64,000 bases of DNA, taken from Cyanobacteriota bacterium SRBZ.bins.94.201705 (GTDB lineage: Bacteria; Cyanobacteriota; Cyanobacteriia; Cyanobacteriales; Cyanobacteriaceae). How positions within the stretch are numbered: position 1 is the first letter of the stretch; every line of letters begins with the position of its first letter. Position numbers and translations under genes: made by a program. The notes under the pieces were generated by a model, which was given only the letters and a program-made list of their open reading frames with translations, made no database searches and was not told the origin of the DNA. Below, piece after piece: positions 10,260 to 18,515 of this stretch. The DNA is taken from positions 1-64,000 of the forward strand of contig JAUQQP010000005.1 in NCBI GenBank assembly GCA_030549855.1, in the 5' to 3' direction.

Positions 10260-11897
10260 TTACAAGGCGGGTTGTGGGCTACCATGATGGATTACCCCAT
10301 GAGAAAGCAATAAACCATATTCAATTCCTTCCACCACCGCCTGATAAGAGGCAGTTATGATATTGGTAGAAACTCCCACGGTGGTCCAACTCTGTTCGCC
10401 GTTGCTGAATTCCACCAAAACCCTTGTCTTTGCGCTTGTCCCAGCGGAGGTATCCAAAATGCGGACTTTGTAGTCGGTAAGGTGGAACTGGCCTATTTCT
10501 GGATAAAATTGTGCCAGGGCCTTCCTCAAAGCATGATCCAAGGCTGATACTGGGCCGTTTCCCTCCGCCACTTCCAACAATTCCCTTCCATCTACCAACA
10601 CCTTGACGGTAGCTAAAGCGTCGCTGAAACAAGAGTTATCTTCTGGTACCAAAAAGCCACAGTGTACCTGAAACCCCCTGATAGTGAAAAAACTCCTCCT
10701 CAGCCCCAAACAAGACAGGATCAACAGGTCAAAACTAGCCTCTGCCCCTTCAAACTGATACCCCTCATATTCCAACTCCTTTAATCTGTGTAGTACCTCC
10801 CTCAGCCGAGGATCCTGTTTATCCAGACTCAACCCCAACTCCCTTGCCTTGGATATTACATTACTTAAGCCCGCTTGCTCCGAAATTACTATCCTTCTGG
10901 AATTGCCTACCTTTTCTGGTTCAATATGTTCGTATGTTACCGGATTACGGAGGACAGCGGACACGTGGACACCGCCCTTATGGGCAAAAGCCGACCTACC
11001 CACAAAGGGCGCATGGTCGTCTGGTGCCAAGTTTACAATCTCACTCACATAACGACTAGTAGCCGTCAGCTTTTCCAGTTGTCCCTCTTCCAAACACCTA
11101 TATCCTAGTTTCAATTGGAGATTAGGAATCAAAGTGCACAAATCCGCATTGCCACACCTCTCCCCATAGCCGTTAATAGTCCCCTGTACCATCGTCACCC
11201 CCGCCAACACTGCCGCCAGGGCGTTAGCCACTGCCATTCCACTATCATTATGAGTATGAATACCTAGCCCAATTTCCCGTTCTAGCAAGTCCCGGGAAAG
11301 TCTTGTCCTCACCTCATTGACGATAGAAGACACCTCATGGGGAAGACTGCCGCCATTAGTGTCACAGAATACCAGCCACCGAGCCCCTCCCGCTATAGCC
11401 GCCTTCAGGGTAGCTATGGCATAGTCCGGATTAGCCTTATAGCCGTCAAACCAGTGTTCCGCATCATAGATTACCTGGCGCCCCCTTTCCCTAAAAAAAG
11501 CCACAGTTTCCTCGATCATTGCCAGGTTTTCTTCTAAACTGGTTTGTAGTCCCTGAGTAACATGGAGATCCCAGGACTTGCCAAAGACAGTAACCCACTG
11601 GGTGGAAGCCTCCAAAACAGCCTGCAGCAAAGGATCCCGTTCGCATTTGCTCCCCGGACGACGAGTGGCACAGAAAGCCACCACTTCTGCCGAATTGGGA
11701 GGAAGGAGGCGCAACTGCCTGAACAACTCCACATCCTTAGGATTAGCACCCGGCCATCCCCCCTCGATGAAGGGAATGCCCATCTCATCCAGTTTGCGCA
11801 CAATCTTCAGTTTATCCGTCAAGGAAAGAGCAATCCCCTCCCTCTGCGCCCCATCTCTCAGGGTGGTGTCATATACCCAAATTCTTTTTTCCCTCAT
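10260..11897 (-). CDS. cimA: (R)-citramalate synthase (CimA)
   Basis: This 545-residue enzyme condenses pyruvate and acetyl-CoA to (R)-citramalate, the threonine-independent entry to isoleucine synthesis. The HMGL-like TIM barrel starts with VYDTTLRDGAQREGI (8-22). GGWPGANPKD supports CimA rather than 2-isopropylmalate synthase. The metal site GIHTHNDSGMAVAN is near 220, and the LeuA-type allosteric dimer domain occupies about 400-530. The ATG follows GAAGGGGG. It heads the leftward cimA-DUF6930-acnB cluster and is divergent from the gene at 12011. A long-chain homocitrate or isopropylmalate synthase is the alternative; the motifs favour CimA. Confidence 0.93.
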   Translation of the reverse strand: MREKRIWVYDTTLRDGAQREGIALSLTDKLKIVRKLDEMGIPFIEGGWPGANPKDVELFRQLRLLPPNSAEVVAFCATRRPGSKCERDPLLQAVLEASTQWVTVFGKSWDLHVTQGLQTSLEENLAMIEETVAFFRERGRQVIYDAEHWFDGYKANPDYAIATLKAAIAGGARWLVFCDTNGGSLPHEVSSIVNEVRTRLSRDLLEREIGLGIHTHNDSGMAVANALAAVLAGVTMVQGTINGYGERCGNADLCTLIPNLQLKLGYRCLEEGQLEKLTATSRYVSEIVNLAPDDHAPFVGRSAFAHKGGVHVSAVLRNPVTYEHIEPEKVGNSRRIVISEQAGLSNVISKARELGLSLDKQDPRLREVLHRLKELEYEGYQFEGAEASFDLLILSCLGLRRSFFTIRGFQVHCGFLVPEDNSCFSDALATVKVLVDGRELLEVAEGNGPVSALDHALRKALAQFYPEIGQFHLTDYKVRILDTSAGTSAKTRVLVEFSNGEQSWTTVGVSTNIITASYQAVVEGIEYGLLLSHGVIHHGSPQPAL

Positions 11898-12010
11898 CGC
11901 CCCCTTCTGCTTCTGGTCTCATAATTTATCTTAACTTAAAACTCTCTTCTGATTTCCTTCAAGGGGGGGTAAATGGGTTAGAATGGATAAAACCGAGTTA
12001 AACAATCAGC

Positions 12011-12538
12011 ATGGTCAGTTTATCTCAACAGGCAAACCGGGAGTTGTTCCATAGGCTAGTACGAAAGTACTTCAGCTCTGACTGTCTTTCGGAGGACAAT
12101 CCCCCACGGGTGGTAGATAGAAAAAAATTAAACCAGTTTGCCCGCCAATTCATCCGCCTCGAAAAGCTTCTCGCTGACGACTGTAGGGAAAAATTCCTCT
12201 GTCTCTATTTTATTGGTGTTATCCGTTTCCACCTGGAACAGTATCACGCTGCCTATCAGTGGCTGAAAAAGGCCATGGAACTTCGTCCCGACGAGGCCTA
12301 CGTCTTCATGGACATGTACGCCGGCTGTCTTTTCATCCTGAGGTGGCGTCAACACCGTTACCTAGAAGCCCGAGAAGAGGCTTTCAAGTATCTTTTTATG
12401 GGCATGACAGAGGCTGAAAGAAAAGCCGACTGGGACACCTATCACCGTCTTAAGGAGAAATTAGACCTGTTTTACGGAAAAAAGACCAATTTTTTGGATC
12501 TTGACCCGGAAAACCCCGATACTACCGACTCCCCCTAG
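12011..12538 (+). CDS. Conserved hypothetical protein with TPR-like helical repeats
   Basis: This 175-residue protein is mostly helical. The middle (residues 55-110: IGVIRFHLEQYHAAYQWLKK, then MELRPDEAYVFMD) has the spacing of a TPR hairpin. A basic N-terminus and an acidic C-terminal tail flank it. There is no signal peptide or catalytic motif. TPR-like proteins usually bind partners, but no partner can be named. It is followed by two hairpins of the AGACAAGCC family and converges on the GGDEF gene. Confidence 0.7.
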   Translation: MVSLSQQANRELFHRLVRKYFSSDCLSEDNPPRVVDRKKLNQFARQFIRLEKLLADDCREKFLCLYFIGVIRFHLEQYHAAYQWLKKAMELRPDEAYVFMDMYAGCLFILRWRQHRYLEAREEAFKYLFMGMTEAERKADWDTYHRLKEKLDLFYGKKTNFLDLDPENPDTTDSP

Positions 12539-12546
12539 TTTTCTTT

Positions 12547-12596
12547 GGTGAAAGACAAGCCTTCACCCTATAGGTAGAGACAAGCCCTATCTCTAC
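12547..12596. repeat. Two adjacent hairpins with AGACAAGCC loop
   Basis: The first hairpin is GGTGAA, loop AGACAAGCC, TTCACC (12547-12567). The second is GTAGAGA, loop CAAGCCCTA, TCTCTAC (12574-12596). Both contain AGACAAGCC at the apex. They fill the 57-base gap between two convergent stop codons and probably end both transcripts, although no T run follows. Similar units occur at 17505, 38373 and 55232. Confidence 0.75.
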
Positions 12597-13636
12597 TAAT
12601 CCCCATACCAGCGTTTGTAGGGAATCCCATTCTCATCCACCACCACATTGCGGCCAAGATTTTTTGCCCTATACAAGGCTTGGTCGCCCCTAATGATGGT
12701 ATCATTCAAAGTGGCATCCTCCTCACGAAAACAAGAAACCCCTATACTAACCGTCACCGCAATGGGATGAGAGTCAAATTCTAAATTCAGACTGGCTACT
12801 CCCTCCCTCAGTCTACAGGCTACCCTTACCGCTTCTTGTAACACTGTCCCTGGCAAGAGTATGATGAATTCTTCCCCCCCCCAGCGGGCTAGTATATCCT
12901 CTTGTCGTATCGTTTGCGCACAATAATTGGCCACCGACTTGATTATATAATCCCCCGCCGCATGTCCATAGGTGTCGTTTATTTTCTTGAAAAAGTCAAT
13001 ATCTAAAACCAGAATTGAAAATTGTCTTTTTTGTCTCTTTGCTAATTTAAATTCCCTCTCCGCTAGCTTACTAAAATGACGACGATTGGCTATACCAGTT
13101 AAATCATCAGTGGTGGCCAATTTCTCCAATTCCTTTAGGGCCTTTTTTAACTCGTCTCTGGTAAATTTTAAATCCAAATGGGTCTTTACCCTCGCTAGTA
13201 ACTCCTTAGGATGAAACGGTTTTGTTATGTAATCTACCGCCCCAATCTGAAAGGCTTGAAGTAGATTTTCCTTCTCCTCACTGGCAGTGATGAAAATTAT
13301 AGGAATATCCCTACATTTTGGGTTGCTTTTTATTTGCTCACATAACCTTAAACCGTCTATTTTCGGCATTACTAAATCCAACAAAATTAAATCAGGACTA
13401 TTACACTCTAAATACACCAAAGCTTCCTCCCCGTCTGCTATTATTTTCGTCCTATAACCCTCTGCCTGTAAAATATTTTCCAGTAAAGCCCTACTCAGCA
13501 AATTGTCATCCACTGCCAGAATCAAACAATTCTCAGGGTTATAGCTACTCATAGGCGTTTGTGCCTCTCCCTCTTCCTCTGCCAACATCCCCTCTCTAGG
13601 TTGACAGTCTTCAGATTTTGGTTTTTTAGAAGACAT
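12596..13636 (-). CDS. Response regulator with GGDEF diguanylate cyclase domain (PleD-like)
   Basis: This 346-residue protein has an acidic N-terminal extension (1-33), a receiver domain (about 37-155, phosphoacceptor Asp87 in LILLDLVMP, conserved Lys in DYITKPF), a coiled-coil linker (155-175) and a GGDEF domain (175-335). The active-site motif is GGEEF at 253-257, which is catalytically competent. The inhibitory I-site RxxD (RQED, 244-247) lies five residues before it, so product feedback by c-di-GMP is expected. It makes c-di-GMP from two GTP when phosphorylated. The cognate kinase is not adjacent. Confidence 0.93.
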   Translation of the reverse strand: MSSKKPKSEDCQPREGMLAEEEGEAQTPMSSYNPENCLILAVDDNLLSRALLENILQAEGYRTKIIADGEEALVYLECNSPDLILLDLVMPKIDGLRLCEQIKSNPKCRDIPIIFITASEEKENLLQAFQIGAVDYITKPFHPKELLARVKTHLDLKFTRDELKKALKELEKLATTDDLTGIANRRHFSKLAEREFKLAKRQKRQFSILVLDIDFFKKINDTYGHAAGDYIIKSVANYCAQTIRQEDILARWGGEEFIILLPGTVLQEAVRVACRLREGVASLNLEFDSHPIAVTVSIGVSCFREEDATLNDTIIRGDQALYRAKNLGRNVVVDENGIPYKRWYGD

Positions 13637-13858
13637 CCCTTCTAACCCCCTTCACTACAGCCTAGCATGGAAGAATAGAGCAGCCCATTATCTTTCTAAC
13701 TACATTTGTTTTTCTTCTTCTCTCTTGTCCCATATTTTATAGAACATGATATAGTAAGAATCAAAGATTATTAGTACTACAATTCATCGGTCATGACCGA
13801 ACTACAAACGAATATACCCTCTTACAAGAAAAACCCTCTCACCTTTGCCGGTACAATA
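13637..13858. other. Intergenic region between recF and the GGDEF gene, with a palindrome
   Basis: These 222 bases lie between two leftward genes. They contain a perfect 12-base palindrome CGGTCATGACCG at 13788-13799, which could be a protein-binding site or a weak terminator stem for recF. No T run follows it. The AT-rich remainder shows no ORF. Confidence 0.4.
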
Positions 13859-14998
13859 CTAGTATAATAGACATCCCTGTTCCACCTTGACAATTTGCGC
13901 TTCCTTTATTATCGAGTCACAGAAATAGTCAAGATGGGTGGTGGTTATAAAAGTTTGAAAACGACTACCAAGACAGTGTAACAGGTTGTTTTGTCGTTGT
14001 AAGTCTAACTCGGCCATCACATCATCTAACAACAACAATGGCGTCTGGCCTACTATCTGTTCAATTACTTGCAATTCTCCCAGTTTCAATGATAGCAACA
14101 GAGTTCTTTGTTGTCCACTAGAGCCATAATTTCTCACACTTTTACCATTAATAAAAAAGCCAATATCATCTCGATGTATCCCTACTAATGTTGCCCCCAG
14201 TTGTATTTCTGCCTCCCTTTTTAACTCCAACTTTTCCCTTATTTTCTCCTTTATTTTTTCCACGTCGTCTCTCTCTTCAAACTCCACATTCGGCTGATAT
14301 ATTATCTCCAGTTTTTCCCTATCATCACTCAATTTGTTATGCCAGAGTTGAGCTAGAGGTTTTAGTCTTTCTATCGCCCTTTTTCTCCTCCTCATAACCC
14401 GACAGGCATTCTCTGCCAATTTCTCCTCCCATATTTTCATCTCCAACATTTCTGACCTGGTTATCCCCCTATTTTTCCACAACTTTAAGAGACTATTTCT
14501 CTGTTTTAATACCTTATTATACTCCTTCAAAATTGCCGTGTATATTGGCTCTAATTGTAACAGTAAATTGTCAAGCCATTCCCTTCTGTATTCCGGGGCG
14601 TTTCTCACTAATTCAATATCCAGGCTAGAAAATAAGACAGTGTTTACTATCCCCAAAAAATCGAGATTACGCGACAACTTCTGTCCGTTTACCCACAATT
14701 CTCTTTTCCCCTTTACGGGAAGTCTTATCCTCAAATTATAGTCCCCATGATGGCCCTCAACTTCTGCACTAATTTCTGCATATCCCTGTTGATTATAAAC
14801 TAAATCTTGCTCCCGGCTGGTGCGATAACTCTTGAGGCTAGACAACAATTGTATCCCCTCTAATAAGTTTGACTTTCCCTGGGCATTGTCCCCTACTATT
14901 ATAACTTTTCTACTATCTAAACACAGTTCCGCTTCCCTATAATTCCGGAAATTATTTAAATTCAACCTCTTTAAAAACATTCCTTTGCCGTTTGACAA
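13859..14998 (-). CDS. recF: DNA replication and repair protein RecF
   Basis: This 379-residue SMC-like ATPase binds DNA at gaps and, with RecO and RecR, loads RecA in the cytoplasm. The Walker A motif is GDNAQGKSN (36-44). The ABC signature lies in GSSGQQRTLLLSLKLGE. The Walker B is LLLLDDVMAELD (321-332), followed by the switch TTTHLD. Length is normal. It is divergent from the pentapeptide-repeat gene and not near dnaA, dnaN or gyrB, as is common in cyanobacteria. Confidence 0.96.
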   Translation of the reverse strand: MSNGKGMFLKRLNLNNFRNYREAELCLDSRKVIIVGDNAQGKSNLLEGIQLLSSLKSYRTSREQDLVYNQQGYAEISAEVEGHHGDYNLRIRLPVKGKRELWVNGQKLSRNLDFLGIVNTVLFSSLDIELVRNAPEYRREWLDNLLLQLEPIYTAILKEYNKVLKQRNSLLKLWKNRGITRSEMLEMKIWEEKLAENACRVMRRRKRAIERLKPLAQLWHNKLSDDREKLEIIYQPNVEFEERDDVEKIKEKIREKLELKREAEIQLGATLVGIHRDDIGFFINGKSVRNYGSSGQQRTLLLSLKLGELQVIEQIVGQTPLLLLDDVMAELDLQRQNNLLHCLGSRFQTFITTTHLDYFCDSIIKEAQIVKVEQGCLLY

Positions 14999-15112
14999 AA
15001 CTTGCTTGCCTACCTTTTATCTAGTATATGTAAATTTTTGTTAAAAATTAAAATTTTCTGACAAAAGTATGGTATATAAACCCAAAGGGAAAAGGTTATA
15101 AAAAGATATATT

Positions 15113-15910
15113 ATGGGGAAAAAAAGAAGGATATTGACAGCATTATTGATTTTGATAAGCCTCGGAATCACAACTGTAATTAATACTCCCACTGCCCTGG
15201 CCTATGACAAGAAAGATGTGGAAAGAATAAGGGGGGGAAGTAAGTGCGTAAAATGTGATTTATCCTTCTATAATTTTAACAACAAAAGGTTCTCCCTGGA
15301 GGGGAAAAACCTGTTTAAGGCTAATCTGAATGGGGCCAAGTTGAAACAATTAAATTTAGCGAGGGTGAACTTAAAAAGGGCTAGTCTAATAGAAAGTAAC
15401 CTGAGTGGCAGTAACTTAACAAATAGCCATCTGGAAAGGGCGAATCTCTCCTTTAGCAAGCTGGTGAGGGCAGATTTAAGAGGGGGTAATTTCAGTAAGG
15501 CTAATTTTGAACATGCAGACTTAACCCTTGCTAACCTCAGTGATGAAGGAAAGAAAAATAAAAGCAATTTTGCTAGGGCTTCCTTTGTAGGTAGCAGACT
15601 AGTAAGGGCTAATATTGTCAATGCTAATCTTAAAAAGGCTAATTTCTATCAGGCAGATTTGAAAGGAAGTAATCTGGAAAAATCAAAACTGCAAAGGGCA
15701 AATCTGGCGGAGGCTAATCTGAGTCATGTTAATTTTAATAATGCGGACTTAAGAAGAACAAATCTAGTAGGTGCCTCTTTGACATACGCCAATCTCTCCC
15801 ATGCGGATTTGAGAAAAGCTAATCTGGAAAGGGCAAATCTGACGGGGGCAAACCTTGAAGACTGTAATCTACAAGGCGCCATCATGCCCGATGGTTCCAT
15901 TCATGAGTAA
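15113..15910 (+). CDS. Secreted pentapeptide-repeat protein
   Basis: This 265-residue protein starts with a signal peptide: basic MGKKRR, a hydrophobic stretch to about residue 25, and an Ala-x-Ala-like site before YDKKD (TALAYD). The mature part opens with a CVKC pair and then carries about 35 pentapeptide units of the A(D/N)Lxx type (for example ANLERANL, ADLRKANL) from about 65 to 260, predicting a right-handed quadrilateral beta-helix. A short basic break (DEGKKNK, about 142-150) interrupts the helix. The location is the periplasm or thylakoid lumen. The function is unknown, as for most cyanobacterial members. Confidence 0.88.
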   Translation: MGKKRRILTALLILISLGITTVINTPTALAYDKKDVERIRGGSKCVKCDLSFYNFNNKRFSLEGKNLFKANLNGAKLKQLNLARVNLKRASLIESNLSGSNLTNSHLERANLSFSKLVRADLRGGNFSKANFEHADLTLANLSDEGKKNKSNFARASFVGSRLVRANIVNANLKKANFYQADLKGSNLEKSKLQRANLAEANLSHVNFNNADLRRTNLVGASLTYANLSHADLRKANLERANLTGANLEDCNLQGAIMPDGSIHE

Positions 15911-15931
15911 AAGGGAGAATTTATATGGGCT

Positions 15932-16567
15932 TTAGCGGAGAAAATTCCCCACTAACCAAAGGGATAGTAGGGTGAATAATGTGGCAAAATTATCTGCCGC
16001 TAACCCCAACTGAAGTCCGGTATTTGCTATCAGGTGAAATAATAAGTATCCCAGGGTTATAGAGGCAATAAAGGCTATAAATGTAACGGCAACTGAACGC
16101 CAAAAAAGTCTGGTCTTATCAAAGAGAAATACAAAACAAGTTGCCACGCCTCCTGTCAACAAAAGTGGGAGATTTTCTCCTGTGGCCGAAAAAAATCCCC
16201 AGAATATTAAGACAAGAAAGATTAGGCCACTTATCAGTAGGCTTTTTGGAGAATTGGGCGCCCAGAAACCTCCAAGAGAAATGGGGAAATTGGGGACATT
16301 TATAGATTCAACAAGAGGGGGTATATTCCTATTCCTATTTTCTTGCATTTTTTCTGGGAAACGAATTTGATCAGGCACCTTTATTTTCCCCTCTTGTCTC
16401 AAACGTAGCCTCTGCATAATAATGGCATCATAGGCAATCTCAATGGACTCTAAAACCTGGGGATTATTGCTGTATTGTTCTTGTAGTCTTTTACGGGCGC
16501 GTTGTATTTCCTCGAAAGAGGCATCCTCCCTAACGCCCAACTGTTCGTAAGGATTCGAGTTGTTCAT
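15932..16567 (-). CDS. CPP1-like membrane protein with J-like domain
   Basis: This 211-residue protein begins MNNSNPYEQLGVREDASFEE, a J-like helix pair without the HPD motif, followed by about four membrane segments in the C-terminal 110 residues. This is the layout of CPP1-like proteins (PF11833), the cyanobacterial relatives of the plastid chaperone-like protein of protochlorophyllide oxidoreductase. I chose the ATG at 16567 because GGGAGGT lies 11 bases upstream and the family starts here. An upstream in-frame extension to 16738 reads like non-coding sequence. It converges on the pentapeptide gene with a 21-base gap. Confidence 0.85.
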   Translation of the reverse strand: MNNSNPYEQLGVREDASFEEIQRARKRLQEQYSNNPQVLESIEIAYDAIIMQRLRLRQEGKIKVPDQIRFPEKMQENRNRNIPPLVESINVPNFPISLGGFWAPNSPKSLLISGLIFLVLIFWGFFSATGENLPLLLTGGVATCFVFLFDKTRLFWRSVAVTFIAFIASITLGYLLFHLIANTGLQLGLAADNFATLFTLLSLWLVGNFLR

Positions 16568-16780
16568 ACTAGCCGTTACCTCCCTTGTGTTTCGACGTGA
16601 AACTGGATTAAGATCCATTATATTTGAATAGCCCCACGGCCTCTTGTGGTTAACAAATTGTTTACCAATAGGGCTAAATGTTGTAGGATAGGTAGTGGGT
16701 CTAATACTGTGGAAGGGAAGAACAAAAAAGCCATCCACTGCCGAATAGTGTTAGCAAGTAAATAGACTGTTTAACCCCCT

Positions 16781-17512
16781 ATGGAAACAACCTCGGCTAA
16801 GATTCTCGTGGTGGATGATGATGTACACATCGCCAACTTAATCAGTCGTTTCCTCAGGCAAAAAAAATACCAAATTGAATCGGCCAATGACGGGCAAACT
16901 GCCATAGAAATTTTCAAAAAATTCCAGCCGGATTTAGTAATCCTAGATATAAATCTGCCGGACACCCTCGGTTACAATCTCTGTGCCGAGATGCAGAAAA
17001 ACAGCGACGTATTTATTTTAATGCTAACTAGTCGGACTGATTTGGAAGACAAAAAAAAAGGTTTTCTCACTGGTGCCGACGACTATCTCACCAAACCCTT
17101 TGACCTGGAGGAGTTAGAATTTAGAGTACAAGCAATCCTGCGGCGGAGACGCAATATCCCTGTAAGACAAGCTAAGTCGGAAGTTTTGGATTTTGGCCAG
17201 TTGAGTATCAATCCCGTCACCAGAGAGGTAATAGTAAGAGGGGAATCGGTGGTGTTGACTGCCCTAGAATTTGACTTGTTATATTTTCTGGCAAGCAATC
17301 CCAATAGGGTTTGGACAAGGGAAGAATTGGTAGCACAAGTCTGGCAAAGTACACCCATGGGCGATAATAGAGTAGTAGATGTGCATATCGGCCAAATTCG
17401 TCGCAAAATAGAAGAAGATCCCTCCCGCCCTAAGTTTATTACCACCATTCGTGGTGTGGGTTATAAGTTCGATTATCCCAAGAAACAAGAGGATAACACC
17501 TCTGCCGGCTGA
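16781..17512 (+). CDS. OmpR/PhoB-family response regulator
   Basis: This 243-residue protein has a receiver domain (7-120; acidic pocket VDDD at 11-14, phosphoacceptor Asp56 in ILDINLP, Lys in DDYLTKPF) and a winged-helix DNA-binding domain (about 135-235: LTALEFDLLYFLASNP, RVVDVHIGQIRRKIE, RGVGYKF). It is a transcription factor activated by phosphorylation. It is not a clear match to RpaA or RpaB as I recall them, and no kinase gene is adjacent, so the target genes are unknown. Confidence 0.92.
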   Translation: METTSAKILVVDDDVHIANLISRFLRQKKYQIESANDGQTAIEIFKKFQPDLVILDINLPDTLGYNLCAEMQKNSDVFILMLTSRTDLEDKKKGFLTGADDYLTKPFDLEELEFRVQAILRRRRNIPVRQAKSEVLDFGQLSINPVTREVIVRGESVVLTALEFDLLYFLASNPNRVWTREELVAQVWQSTPMGDNRVVDVHIGQIRRKIEEDPSRPKFITTIRGVGYKFDYPKKQEDNTSAG

Positions 17513-17529
17513 AGACAAACCCCTACCGG
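17505..17529. repeat. Hairpin of the AGACAARCC family (variant)
   Basis: CCGG (17505-17508) and CCGG (17526-17529) enclose AGACAAACC at 17513-17521. The element overlaps the stop codon of the response regulator gene. It resembles the hairpins at 12547, 38373 and 55232 but with AAACC in place of AAGCC and a shorter stem. Confidence 0.45.
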
Positions 17530-17566
17530 TTATAATTTTAACTTTCAACCACCACCTTTGAGAAGA

Positions 17567-17577
17567 TATGGTATAAT
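17567..17577 (+). promoter_or_regulatory. Extended -10 promoter for rpsO
   Basis: TATAAT at 17572-17577 is preceded by TGG, giving the TGnTATAAT extended -10 form. No good -35 hexamer is at the right distance. The start codon of rpsO is 45 bases downstream, leaving a short leader. Confidence 0.55.
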
Positions 17578-17621
17578 CCTAGATTACAGTGTTTTGAGTT
17601 TTGTGTTGGGAAAAGGAAAAA

Positions 17622-17891
17622 ATGAGTCTGACCCAGGAACAAAAACAGGAGATAATTAACAAATATCAAATTCATGAGACTGATACCGGGTCGTCTCCTG
17701 TACAAATTGCCTTGTTGACGGAGAGGATTAATAGACTGACTGAACATTTGAAAAACAACAGGAAAGATTTCGCCTCCCGCCGGGGGTTAATGAAGCTGAT
17801 TGGGAAGAGAAAGGGCTTATTAGACTATCTGAAAAGGGAAAATCCACAACAATATCAACAATTAATTCAACAACTAAATATTCGGGGTTAA
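17622..17891 (+). CDS. rpsO: 30S ribosomal protein S15
   Basis: This 89-residue protein binds 16S rRNA early in small-subunit assembly. Family blocks: [15 protein letters not shown], then [18 protein letters not shown], then [16 protein letters not shown]. The ATG at 17622 follows AAAAGG and gives the standard N-terminus [12 protein letters not shown] 21 bases upstream adds seven residues not found in the family. The PAM68 gene starts 15 bases after its stop, so they form an operon. Confidence 0.97.
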   Translation: MSLTQEQKQEIINKYQIHETDTGSSPVQIALLTERINRLTEHLKNNRKDFASRRGLMKLIGKRKGLLDYLKRENPQQYQQLIQQLNIRG

Positions 17892-17906
17892 ATTCCACTA
17901 GAGACC

Positions 17907-18389
17907 ATGTCATCTTCTACTAAAAATTCCTTGCCTTTTGAACCAAAAAGCAACAAAAAGAGGAAAACAGAGGGGAAAAAAGCCAGCAGCCCGACTAAAA
18001 ATCAAAGAGAAAATAGTGGGGCACAAGAGAGAAATAAATACCGATACAACCGCTTCACCTACGGCATTCCCGAGGTGGTAAGCAAGAGAATGGTGAGAAG
18101 AATGGCACTGTTTAGTGGAATTCCCACCACCATGGGGATTCTCTCTTTTTTCGTTTTTTATGCCCTAGTGTCCCAAGAATGGTTTAAAATACCCCATACG
18201 GCAGTTTTGGTGGTGACGTTGGGCTTGTTTGGCCTGGGGATGTTGGGACTTAGCTATGGGGTTTTTTCTGCCAGTTGGGATGAAGACAGAGTAGGCAGTT
18301 GGTGGGGATGGTCAGAATTTAAGCTCAATTTTGGCAGATTTGTGACAGCCTGGCGAGAACACCGTCAAAAAGCCACCAATAAGGACTAA
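17907..18389 (+). CDS. PAM68-family photosystem II assembly protein
   Basis: This 160-residue protein has a long, basic, Lys/Ser-rich N-terminus (1-55), the signature RFTYGIPEVVSKRMVRRMA, two membrane spans (about 75-95 and 103-123), and the YGVFSASWDEDRVGSWWGW block. PAM68 homologues help insert CP43/CP47 and assemble photosystem II in the thylakoid membrane. Linkage to rpsO is seen in other cyanobacteria (recalled). Cotranscription with S15 would tie photosystem biogenesis to translation capacity; this is inference. Confidence 0.92.
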   Translation: MSSSTKNSLPFEPKSNKKRKTEGKKASSPTKNQRENSGAQERNKYRYNRFTYGIPEVVSKRMVRRMALFSGIPTTMGILSFFVFYALVSQEWFKIPHTAVLVVTLGLFGLGMLGLSYGVFSASWDEDRVGSWWGWSEFKLNFGRFVTAWREHRQKATNKD

Positions 18390-18424
18390 TATAGTAAACA
18401 ATCGGCAAGAGGGGAAAAAGAAAT

Positions 18425-18456
18425 GTGGTGGAGTCGACGCCGGCTTCTACCACCGC
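18425..18456 (+). other. Hairpin in the DAHP synthase leader
   Basis: GGTGG and CCACC arms, extended by AG/CT with one bulged base, enclose a short GC-rich loop 60 bases before the start codon. No T run follows. It could be a terminator stem for the upstream operon or a leader structure. Confidence 0.3.
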
Positions 18457-18515
18457 CCCTTAACCCTTTAACCAGTATTAAAGCGGATTTAACTAGCTGA
18501 CAGAGGGAAGGTAAT

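Noticed and set aside
15010-15192. 60-residue minus-strand ORF upstream of recF
   Set aside because: It overlaps the promoter and signal-peptide codons of the pentapeptide-repeat gene and is only a reversed low-complexity sequence.
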